Positions 21,018 to 30,300 of a stretch of 64,000 nt of DNA are shown one piece after another (position 1 is the stretch's first letter; each line of letters opens with the position of its first letter). The DNA comes from Pyropia yezoensis (taxonomy: Eukaryota > Rhodophyta > Bangiophyceae > Bangiales > Bangiaceae), in NCBI GenBank assembly GCA_009829735.1, contig CM020618.1:20507346-20571345 (forward strand). Direction: 5' to 3'. The notes beneath the pieces are model-generated. The model searched no databases, was not told the DNA's origin, and saw only the letters and a program-made list of their open reading frames with translations. The position numbers and the translations under genes are program-made.

Positions 21018-22220
21018 ATGAGCGACGATGACGAGGAGGAGGCTGCTGTCGCAGCATGCTTGGCTGCTGCAACGGCCGGTGGAGCAGCGCTCAACACCGT
21101 ACCAGCAAGGTGGGACGGGCCACAGCCATGGTCGGCCTCGAACATACACCGAGCTTGTTCTTCCTGGTTTGCCGACTATCTCTCATCCTCTCCTAGATAC
21201 AGCTCTTCCCATTTTCGCGCGGTGTTTCGAGTTCCTCTCCGCCTGTTCCATGCCTTGGAGCGCGAACTACCCCTCGTGGACCCGACGCTGCTCTGGCGGA
21301 CCGACTGCACCGGTAGGCGTGGCCACCCGCTCCACATCAAATTTCTCAATTCGCTGTGGCGTCTGGGCACCCGTCGATATTTTCGAGATCTTGACGACCA
21401 CTCCCGCATGTCCGTAGAGGCTCAACGACACTAATATGTAGCTGTTCTCCGTTCCGTGCGGTCACGGTTCGGTCCTCAATTCTTGAACCGGCCTCTGACT
21501 GCAGCTGAGCTCGTGGCCTTGACTGAAAGCTTTGCGGCTCGTGGTCTCCCTGGCTGTATAGGGTCGGTGGACTGCATAAAGATCAAGTGGAGAAACTGTC
21601 TCAGAGCCTTCAAAGGACAGTACCAGAACCCCAAAGACAGAAAGCTGGCGGTGCTGTCGTGCCAGGCGCTAGTGGACGGGGACCTGTATTGCTGGGATTG
21701 GTTTGCTGGTTGGCGGGGTACGAACAACGACATCACCGTGGCCAGCCACAGCCCCCTCTTCTCCGACATAATGCGCGGTCGCCGGTGCATCCATCTTCCT
21801 GATGGCAGCATTTTGAACGGAATCCGGCGCTTCTGGCCACTCTACTTCCTCGGTGACAATATCTACCCGCGGGGGGCCTTCTTTTTTCTTCCGGGCTCCG
21901 GTGCTACGATTGAGAAGGAGATTCACGCCAAGAAGCGCCAAAAAAGGATTCGCAAGGATGTCGAGAGATTCTTTGGTTGTCTGCAAGGGCGATTCAGGGT
22001 ACTGCGGCTAGACAGGGAATAGTGGAGTGACGAGTTAATACTGCTCGTCGCGGATGTGTGTGTCATCTTGCACAATTTGATTGCTTTCATGCATAAGCGT
22101 GGGGAGCTTGCTGTGGAGACTGATCATGGGGAGGAGCCTGTTGGCCTGCTGGATGAGGTTTATAAGGACCTCCCCGGTACGCATGGAGCCGGGGACACTG
22201 CTGCACCGGTGGGACATTGA
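21018..22220 (+). pseudogene. PIF/Harbinger DDE transposase relic with two in-frame stops
   Basis: A single frame from the ATG at 21018 (acidic N-terminus MSDDDEEEAAVAACL) to TGA at 22218-22220, interrupted only by TAA at 21432-21434 and TAG at 22020-22022. The catalytic residues are kept: GCIGSVDCIKIKW (first Asp), GTNNDITVASHSPLF (second Asp), FLGDNIYPRG and RKDVERFFGCLQGRFRVL (Glu). The conserved end VADVCVILHNLIAF comes after the second stop. Two nonsense changes and an otherwise open frame suggest recent inactivation. It is related to, but clearly diverged from, the copy A transposase. The minus-strand ORF at 23448-24195 lies in the ORF1 position. Confidence 0.85.
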
Positions 22221-23447
22221 GCTAGGCTGGCTTCCTTAGTGAAGCGCTTTGACGAGGTCATGAGCGAGAGTGGGCATGTTGCTCTGCGTGTTGCTTTGAC
22301 TGTCCACTTGTGGTCGGTTCGTGGGAAGACGTAACAGCCGTGGTATGTAGTCGTCGGTTCGTGCCGTCGGCTTGTGGGGAGAGGCACCTGACCTGATGGC
22401 TTTGTGCATCGTGATATGTCGTCCTCGTGTTTCAAAGAGCGGAAGCCATCTGGGACGACGCCAGTGCCGCACGCACCACGCACAATCTCAACTGCTGTTG
22501 GATTCCGGTGCTGCAAATACTTTAGTAAACACACACAATAAAAGACTAATCTGAAATGAGTCCATGGTTTGATATATGTCAGCAATTATCGTGAGCGTCG
22601 TACCCAGAGCAAGGCCAGCAATCGCGTCGGCGGCGACAGCCGAGGCAGTGAATGCGGCGGCGCGGCAGCGCAGTTGGCCGCCAGTGCCAAGAAAATAGCT
22701 CTCTTCCCGAGGGTACGCGAGTCCTTGCCGGGGAGGGGGGTGCGCGCACATACCCGGGGGGGCAGGCGTTTGCGGATGCGCGTGTCCGGGGCGAGGGAGG
22801 GAGAAGCGCGCGTAATCACGGGGGGTGCGGGGGAGGGGGGGAGGGCTCGCGTCCATCGGGGGGGGAAGTGTGCGCGTGTCCAGGCGGGGGGGAGGGGGGG
22901 TGCGCGCATGCAGGGGCGGAGTGGGGGCGCTGCGGCACGGGTCGGGCCGCCGCCACGCATCACAGTACGCGTGCGCATGGTACTCCAGAAGGATGAGAGG
23001 GCAGGGTGAGCAACAGACTGCGACGGCGGCGCCGGCCCCGGCGGTGTCGGTCGGGCCGGTGTGGCAGGACGAGCCAGAAAGAGCAGCTTTGTAGGTGGCG
23101 CCCGTGCCGTTGTTCACGGTGTGCCGGTGGCCCCGAGAAGTCCACCATTGGGGGGGGCCTCGGGAGAGAGAGGTTCTTCTAGACGGGTGGGCGGATCACG
23201 GTGAGCATTTTGGTCTGGCAGGAGGGGGGCGCGAGGCACCCGACAGCGAGGTGCAATTCCCCGATCTCCGCGCATCGCCACATTCGTAGCCCCTAAACCA
23301 TCATCCCACGAAGTCTGTGATAATATGACCGTAGACGCGGCCCAAAGTATTTGCTCCTGAGTTTGTCGGAAAACAACTGCCAAGAAAGTACGCTGCAACA
23401 GGTACATGTCGCTGACACGAGGCACACAAGCGCGAACAAGACATCCA
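22221..23447. other. No firm gene; G-rich low-complexity core
   Basis: 22690-22990 is strongly G-skewed (repeated GGGGGAGGGGGG and GCGCGYGT motifs), so the frames here are compositional. It lies between the transposase relic and the convergent minus-strand ORF, where the other Harbinger pairs also keep low-complexity DNA. Confidence 0.5.
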
Positions 23448-24195
23448 CTACCCCTCCTCTTCCTCCTCCCTGTCGCTCACCCTACGGCCTCGCTCGGACT
23501 GTGCACGCTGCTGCGTGGACATGGTTGCGTTGCCAGCTGCGGTATTGGCCTGCCTAGTCCTACGCAGCAAGTCCCGCACCATCGTCTTCTTCCGGGCTGC
23601 AGCGTCCAGCACGTCCACCAGCTTAGCTTCGAGGGCCAGCCCCGCCAGTTCCGGCTTCCGCCGGTTGGCAATGGCCATTGCTTCCTTCATGCTGGTCACC
23701 GAATCATCCAAGCGCTCGATGGCGGCACCAGCGGCGTTGGGCTCGTCCAAAGCAGCCTTCGTCCGTTTACGCCCCGAGGGCGAGCCGCGCTTCGCTTGGG
23801 AGCCGGGATGGCGGGTACCGCATCTGGTGGCTCAGGTATCGCAGAGACGACTCGACGCTCGCCAGTGGCGCCCGGAGTCGCCACAGCGTCGGACGGCCCA
23901 GCCCCCGACTCAGGCTGCTCCGCTGCCGGCACCACAGGCTGGCCTGGACCGCCGGGAGAAGTCTCCAGTACCTGGCTCGAGAACTTGGGACATGTGGCGA
24001 GAAGATGCGCCGCGTCGACACTTTTGAATATTGGGGCGTCCACGCGTTCCTTCATCTTGTTCAAAACTTTGTTGGACACGCGGTAGTACGCCATTATGTT
24101 CTTGACAGCTTCGGCCTCTGTCTCACCAGATGGGATGGCGCTGCGATACTTGGCCTCATCTGCCAAAGCTGGCGAGTCCGTTAGAATGTCCTCGC
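23448..24195 (-). pseudogene. ORF1-like minus-strand gene, frame broken
   Basis: Two minus-strand frames join into one plausible protein. 24195-23780 encodes DEAKYRSAIPSGETEAEAV, NIMAYYRVSNKVLNKMKER and DAPIFKSVDAAHLLATCPKF, then a Pro/Ala linker. 23770-23448 encodes KRTKAALDEPNAAGAAIERL, a helical block (SMKEAMAIANRRKPELAGLA; AARKKTMVRDLLRRT) and an acidic EEEEEG end. A frame break lies near 23780, not in a long homopolymer. The helical C-terminus resembles in style the ORF1-like gene at 15335-16740. No Myb domain is seen; the 5' part may be lost, because coding character ends near 24200. Assigning it as the ORF1 partner of the 21018-22220 transposase is inference from layout. Confidence 0.45.
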
Positions 24196-24590
24196 TGCAG
24201 CATTGCAGCGATGTGACTGGCTAGCCGGCTGGCCGATTCGGTCGACTCGATCGAACCGTTCTTGCACGCCTCTCGGACCTGCGGACCGACTGGCGGCTGA
24301 GGCCGGCTGGGGCGGCGCACAAGGCGCCGCGCACCAGACCTATTTGTTTGGGGCAAACTGGGGCTGCACCCCTTTAGGGCGCACGCCCGCCCAATCTTGG
24401 TCTTGAGAGCCATGGTTTGTTTTTGGGCCGCTTTGTGCCTACCGGCGGCGCGTCGGGGAAACGCACGCTTTGGGGCGCTTCGGGTGCCCGGACGCGAGTA
24501 AATGGTGCGTGGGTGTCGGCGCCACCGGGGGAGACCGAACGGGCAACCAGAGACACAGATCAAAGGCGACCTTAACCCTTGGAACCCCCC
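24196..24590. other. No recognisable gene
   Basis: GC-rich sequence up to the LTR insertion point. It ends in a C run that provides the CCCCC target site. Confidence 0.5.
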
Positions 24591-24952
24591 TGTAGCAATA
24601 TGGTTGTCCGTATTGTGACCCGAATATCAGGGGGGCTACTTCTAACTCTTAACTTTCAATTTGAGAGTCCGAACTGGTCACGGTATCTATAAGTTACGTA
24701 TGACCAGAGGGACTTGCATCTTGGGGTGGAGGGTAGTTAGGAGTGTCTCCGAGGGTTTATAACGAGGGGGCCGGTGGCGAATTCACCGCCGGCCAAGGAG
24801 AACAACAAACCCCTCCCATTTGGGCTCCCATCTTGGTCCCGTGGCTTGCGCTCCAAGGACAGCAGCCTTGGCCTCCCGGTGACGTTGGTGCCGATCCCCC
24901 TTGGTGAGTGTTCCCTGAGAGTGGACGTGCGACGGATCCCTATTGTGCTACA
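24591..24952 (+). repeat. 5' LTR of element 1
   Basis: 362 bp, TGTAGCAATATGG to ATTGTGCTACA, with 7-bp inverted termini. It differs from the 3' LTR at four sites: G/T in GACCCKAAT, C/T in GGTATYTATAAG, C/T in TTTATAAYGAG and G/A in GACAGCARCC. Confidence 0.97.
24684..24762 (+). promoter_or_regulatory. TATA-like motifs in the 5' LTR
   Basis: TATCTATAAG at 24684-24693 (TATTTATAAG in the 3' LTR) and TTTATAA at 24756-24762 are the AT-rich motifs inside an otherwise GC-rich LTR. They are candidate core promoters for the genomic RNA; which is used cannot be told from sequence. Confidence 0.35.
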
Positions 24953-24953
24953 T

Positions 24954-24972
24954 TGGTGGAGCAGCAGGGGAC
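24954..24972 (+). other. Primer binding site of element 1
   Basis: TGGTGGAGCAGCAGGGGAC starts one base after the LTR. It would pair with a tRNA whose 3' end is CTGCTCC-A-CCA (acceptor 5' strand GGAGCAG). This is not the initiator-Met type (TGGTATCAGAGC). The same 19 bases occur at the matching place in element 2 (63487-63505, minus). Confidence 0.75.
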
Positions 24973-25177
24973 GGGTTTCCGTCACCCTTGTGGTGACGCC
25001 GTCTTCGGCCCCGGCACACGGATAGGGATCCGGTCCTTTTCTTGTACTCGTGGTGTTGCGACCTGATCGATTGTGTTGAGCTTTTACCTGTGACTGTGAC
25101 CTACTGTTACTCTCCCCAATCTACCCCCTCGCTCTCTTATTCGTGGTGATCGTTGCGTCGGTTGACTGATTGTGACT

Positions 25178-27361
25178 ATGTCTACCCAAGAGACGGGGAA
25201 CGTTCAAGATGACGGATCGGCGTCTACGCCGACTCCGGAGGTGACTACGGGAACCGGGATCGGGAACCCGATCGATAACATTGAGACGCCAATGCTTTCC
25301 GGTGCCGGATCGACGTTTGGCACGGCTCGGACGGCAGGAGGCGGGGGCCCGCCTCAACTGTCGTCGACCGACCTCACTCCGCCGCCTCCTTCACCAGGGG
25401 ATTCCCTGATGGCATCATTGGCCCGCATCGAGGCCCGGTTTTCCGGGCTCGACGCCCGTCAAGATCGGACGGAGGACGCAATGGCAGTGTTGATGTCAAC
25501 ACGGCACACGACGGGACCCCGTCGTGTTCCTCCCACACCGGTACGGTTCGAACCGGCCGGACTACTTTCGGAGTCCACCAGGGTCAACCCCGGTGTTGCT
25601 ACTCCTGGACAACCCCCGGACACAATGGGGTATGGGTCCGACTCGTCGGCAGAGTTGGAACGGAGTCACACGGAGCGATACGCTCGGAGCACCCGAAGCG
25701 GACTCCGCGGACACGACCCGGCGGATACGTACGCCGGGGGAGAGTCGGTTAATGGGGGAGGGGGTACCCTCTCGCAGTACCCCCACGACGAAGGAGGCCA
25801 GGCAACTCGGGTTCCCGAGGTGCCGACGCCTGAAGTACCATCTTCAGTGGTGGAAGCTATGACCGCGCAGGTAACTGCGAGCCTACTGAAGCGGATGGAG
25901 TCCGATGAGTTCGCTCATCAACTGGTTAAGCGACTGGATATCCAGGACGCTGACACGGAGATCGTCAACGAGGTATTCCGGTCGGTTCTTTCTCCGGAAC
26001 GTGATCGTTTGGAGGACCGCTCTACCACCGTATCGGAATCGATGCGTAATACGTCGCATCGGGCGATCCGCTCTATGCAGACCCTTATGAAGGGAGTCCC
26101 TATGTTCGGGGGGCCGAACGGACGCCCGTTGGCAGTCATCGGCTTCTTGACTAGCTTCAAGGCAGCCGCAGACAAGGCGCTCGTCAACGAGGGGCTGGCC
26201 CTGGAGATCCTCCCGTTCTTTGTTGATGAACGGGTGCGAGGCATTCTTCGCCAGGCATCCCCGATGCCGGGAATGAGGGTCGCGGCCACCCCCATGGATT
26301 ACCGTGGGATATTGAAGGAGCTGCTGAGCAGCTACCTCAGTGCGGACAAGTGCGAGGACCACTATCGGGCCCTTCGCACTGCCACCGCCCAGTCCTGGGA
26401 GGATGAGGAGATGTTTGCACGCCGGATCCAAGAGCTCGACTACGAGCTGGGGAAGCTCCTCGGAGAAGGCGAGCTACGGGCCATCCTGTTCGCAGGAGTA
26501 CCCAACTACGTGCGGATATCCGCACGGGGCGCCAACACGGCACGGACGAACTTCAGTCGACTGATGCATATGTGCAAGTCCCTAGGGGACGCCTACCGGG
26601 TTCTACACCCGGAGTGTGCCTTGGCCCCGAAGCCCAAGGGTGAGGGAGGCAAGCCCAGTCTTACCCCGGTACCGAGGCAAGAGAAGGTGGAACGTAAGGC
26701 CGCACCAGTACTGGTGGCGACCGAACATACCCCTATTGGTGAGGATGACCCTCTAGTCGACCAACAGGGCCACCTGTTGCTACCGGCGACGCCGGTGATT
26801 GATGAACATGGTACGGTAGCGTACATCGCCCCGGCTGGAACCCAGTTCCAGGTCAACGAAGGAACGGGACGGCGCGTCCCGTATGTGCGGACTACGGGGT
26901 ACTCCCCGGTGACGGGTAACCCTCACCAACCCTTGCCAACATGGGCGGTGCGCACGGAGGCACCTCCGCAGATTGCGGGCCGACCCAACCGGTTGGGGGA
27001 ATCCATGTTCCGGTTGACCCAAGGACCCAAGGCCTACCAGGGAGCAGGCACTCGGGCGCCCGAGGGAGGCAACCGTAGCTACGGGGCTACCCCGATGCGA
27101 ACTCAAGGGGGGACCGGCACGTCCGGGTGTATGTTGTGTGGGGATCCCCAGCACTGGGTGTCTTCCTGCCCACTCATCCCCGAGGAGTCCCGGCGGGCAG
27201 CGGCGCAACGCAAGGCATCCACCGGGGGGTATCCCGCCCGAGCACCCGGACCCGCACCGGGTAGGCAGCCAGCTCCAGGGGGAGTACTGGCCGTCGAGGG
27301 GGCACCTCCTCAGCCGGATGTCCCGGCGGACAGCACCCTACCAAGGGCGGGAAACGAGTAA
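25178..27361 (+). CDS. gag: Gag polyprotein of element 1 (727 aa)
   Basis: The first ATG is at 25178 (MSTQETGNVQDDG); the six bases upstream that also read open start with GTG. The N-terminal third is Gly/Pro/Thr-rich and disordered. A helical capsid-like region follows (AHQLVKRLDIQDADTEIVNE; KAAADKALVNEGLALEILPF; YLSADKCEDHYRALRTATAQ; ISARGANTARTNFSRLMHM). A single CCHC zinc knuckle (CMLCGDPQHWVSSC) lies near residue 650. The protein packages the element RNA into cytoplasmic particles. It ends at TAA 27359-27361, eight bases before the pol ATG and in a different frame, so pol must be made by frameshifting, bypass or re-initiation. Confidence 0.93.
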   Translation: MSTQETGNVQDDGSASTPTPEVTTGTGIGNPIDNIETPMLSGAGSTFGTARTAGGGGPPQLSSTDLTPPPPSPGDSLMASLARIEARFSGLDARQDRTEDAMAVLMSTRHTTGPRRVPPTPVRFEPAGLLSESTRVNPGVATPGQPPDTMGYGSDSSAELERSHTERYARSTRSGLRGHDPADTYAGGESVNGGGGTLSQYPHDEGGQATRVPEVPTPEVPSSVVEAMTAQVTASLLKRMESDEFAHQLVKRLDIQDADTEIVNEVFRSVLSPERDRLEDRSTTVSESMRNTSHRAIRSMQTLMKGVPMFGGPNGRPLAVIGFLTSFKAAADKALVNEGLALEILPFFVDERVRGILRQASPMPGMRVAATPMDYRGILKELLSSYLSADKCEDHYRALRTATAQSWEDEEMFARRIQELDYELGKLLGEGELRAILFAGVPNYVRISARGANTARTNFSRLMHMCKSLGDAYRVLHPECALAPKPKGEGGKPSLTPVPRQEKVERKAAPVLVATEHTPIGEDDPLVDQQGHLLLPATPVIDEHGTVAYIAPAGTQFQVNEGTGRRVPYVRTTGYSPVTGNPHQPLPTWAVRTEAPPQIAGRPNRLGESMFRLTQGPKAYQGAGTRAPEGGNRSYGATPMRTQGGTGTSGCMLCGDPQHWVSSCPLIPEESRRAAAQRKASTGGYPARAPGPAPGRQPAPGGVLAVEGAPPQPDVPADSTLPRAGNE

Positions 27362-27369
27362 GAGGAAGG

Positions 27370-30300
27370 ATGACCGGGGGGCGCTGGGGTTACCCAAGCA
27401 AGCCACCCCGGAGTACCGCGGGGAAAGCCCCACGGAGAGCGCGGTTGAGCCGACGCCGCATCAACCCCCGGGTACACCTTCCGGCCCCGACGACACGGCG
27501 TCAGGGGATTGATGACCAACCTCCAAGGTTGGGAGGAGAGGACGGGAAGCCCCGTCACGTTGAACCAGACAAGGGCCCTGTTCAGGATGCCCGAGCTACA
27601 CCGGATATCGGTGTAGGACATGTGTTGTTTACCTTGGAGAACTTCAAGGTATCAGCCACACTGGGGGTTGACCCCCAGTCGACACGATCGTACTACCCTG
27701 TACTGGATACAGGGGCTGGACCCAACCTTATCCAGAAGGATACCCTCCCGGACAAGTGGCTTCCACGAGTCAGAGTGACTCGGGGACCCACCATCAAGGA
27801 CGCGAATGGTCGACTCATTCGTACGACCGCAGCGATGTCGCTGCGGGTTACCATCGGGGATCTCACCACGGAAGTTGACTTCCTGGTATGTGAAACGCTA
27901 TCGGTGCCCTGCATACTGGGGTGCACCTTCATCAACGTTCACGTTGATGCAATCCGGCCAGGCCGGAGGACCGTCGAGCTTCAAGAAGCCGACGGGACGA
28001 AGCGAGGACACACGGCTATCGTCAGGGATCTGACGCTACAAGGAAGCCACGTTAACGTGGCTGAGGTGTACGCAAGCGTCGAGCCGAAGACACTTCGATT
28101 GGCCAAGCGAACTCGCTTTGAGCCGTTGTCAGAGACAGTCCTCCCGGTTAACTGCGACCTCGCAGGCATCTGCAGAGTCCAGTCCAACCTACGGACGTAC
28201 AAGCGCCATGGGTTGACCATGGCCAACGGTCTCATAGACCTCCCAGCAGGAGGGTCGTCCCTCCTAGTGATGGCGAACTATCGCCGTAAGGCAGTCACCC
28301 TCCCGAAGGGAACTATCCTCGGGATTGCCGAACTCTACGAAGGAGATATCCTTACCCCTGATAAGGAAGGTCAAGTGGAACCACTTGAAGTACTGGCGGT
28401 CGCCGAGACCACCGAGCGACAGCAACCCGATGACGGGAAGCCTAACCCATCGGCGGCTCCGGCGGACCTGCCGCCAAAGGACCAACAGGCCTTGAAGGCA
28501 CTGGCCGAGGCTGACCTCGACCACCTTCCCCCTTCGGTAGCCGAAGGGGTACGACGGATGCTAAGAAAGCATGACGTTATGTGGACAGGCGGGGCCTTGG
28601 GGACCATTGGGGCAACCCAACATCGTATAGACCTGGTACCAGGCGCACGACCCGCCCGCTCACAACCGCACCGAGCGGGACCTATGCAACGAGAGATCGT
28701 TGATGGAGAAGTGAAGAGGATGAGTGAAGCTAAAGTGATCCGACCTTCGATGTCGGAATGGGGTGCCCCAGTCGTTAATGTGCCGAAGAAGGATCAAACC
28801 CCTCGGTTTTGCATCGATTATCGACGCCTCAACTTGGTTACCAAGAAGGACTCATACCCTTTACCAAGGATGGATGAATGCATCGACTCCCTGGGGGAGG
28901 CTACGGTGTTTACCACCATCGACTGCAATGCCGGATACTGGCAGATCCCGGTGGCGGACGAGGATATCCCCAAGACGGCATTCGTCTGTCACAGTGGAGT
29001 GCACGAGTTCCTAAGGATGCCCTTCGGATTGTCCAACGCCCCAGCCACATTCCAGCGGGCTATCGACATCATACTGTCGGGGGTGAAGTGGCGTAACTGC
29101 CTAGTGTACCTCGATGACGTCATCGTCTTCTCGCGTAACATGGATGACCATGTACAACATGTTGACGAGGTACTCACCCTCTTGAGGAACGCCGGGGTAA
29201 CCCTGCGTCTGAAGAAGTGCGCCTTCTTCCAACAGACGGTCGAATATCTGGGCCACCAGATAACCCCTGGTAAACTAGGGGTACTCGAAGCCAATACCCG
29301 GGCACACCGGGATGCCCGCTTCCCTAACACCCAGACGCAGCTCAAGAGCTTCCTGGGAATGTGCAATGTATACCGACGGTTCGTCAAGGACTTCGCTCGG
29401 ATAGCTAAACCGTTAACGGTTCTTACGAGCAGTACCTTACCCAAGGTACTCCAACCCCCTTCGCCTAGCGAAGAGGAGGCATTCGAGTCGCTGAAGCGAG
29501 CCCTACTAGCCCCACCCGTCCTTGCGTTACCGCATAGACGGGGTACCTTCGTCATCGATGTCGATGCGTGTGATACACAAGTGGGATGCACCCTGTTACA
29601 GGGAGAGACGTTGATAGGTACCGACAACGTTATCCCGGACCTACGTCCGGTAGGGTACTTCAGCCGGACACTCAACCCGGCTGAGCGGAACTATAGTGCC
29701 ACCGAGCGTGAATGCCTCGGAGTTATATGGGCAGTGCAACTGCTCCGTCCATACCTGGAGGGCTCCAGGTTCATCGTGAGGTACGACCACGAACCCCTAC
29801 GATGGCTCCTCAACCTTGGTGACAAGGATTCCGATAGCCATGGGAGGCTAGCCCGATGGAGGCTGAAGATGGCCGAGCACGACTACCGCACGGTGTATAA
29901 GGCTGGGTCAACCCACCACCTCGGAGACGCGTTGTCTCGACTCGACACCCCGAGCGGGGATACCCGCCCGGTGGACGAGGACATCCCGGTGGTACCGGTG
30001 TGCATGGTGGGTAATGCTACCCAGGGTATGGCTGACCATACCATGGCACACCTTGGGTGCCCATTGACCCTCGCGGACGTCCGCGAGGCACAGGCCAACG
30101 ACGATGACTGTAGACGTCATCGTGCTAACCTCCTGGCCGGTACGGCCGGCATCTTCTCCGAGAACGAAGACGGACTCATATACCGGCGGGCACCCGCCGA
30201 TGGACGACATCAAGTCGTGGTTCCCGTGTCCTTACGGCAAGCCGTCATGAAACGAGAACATGAGAACCCTACAGCCGGACACCCGGGGGGTTCACGTATG

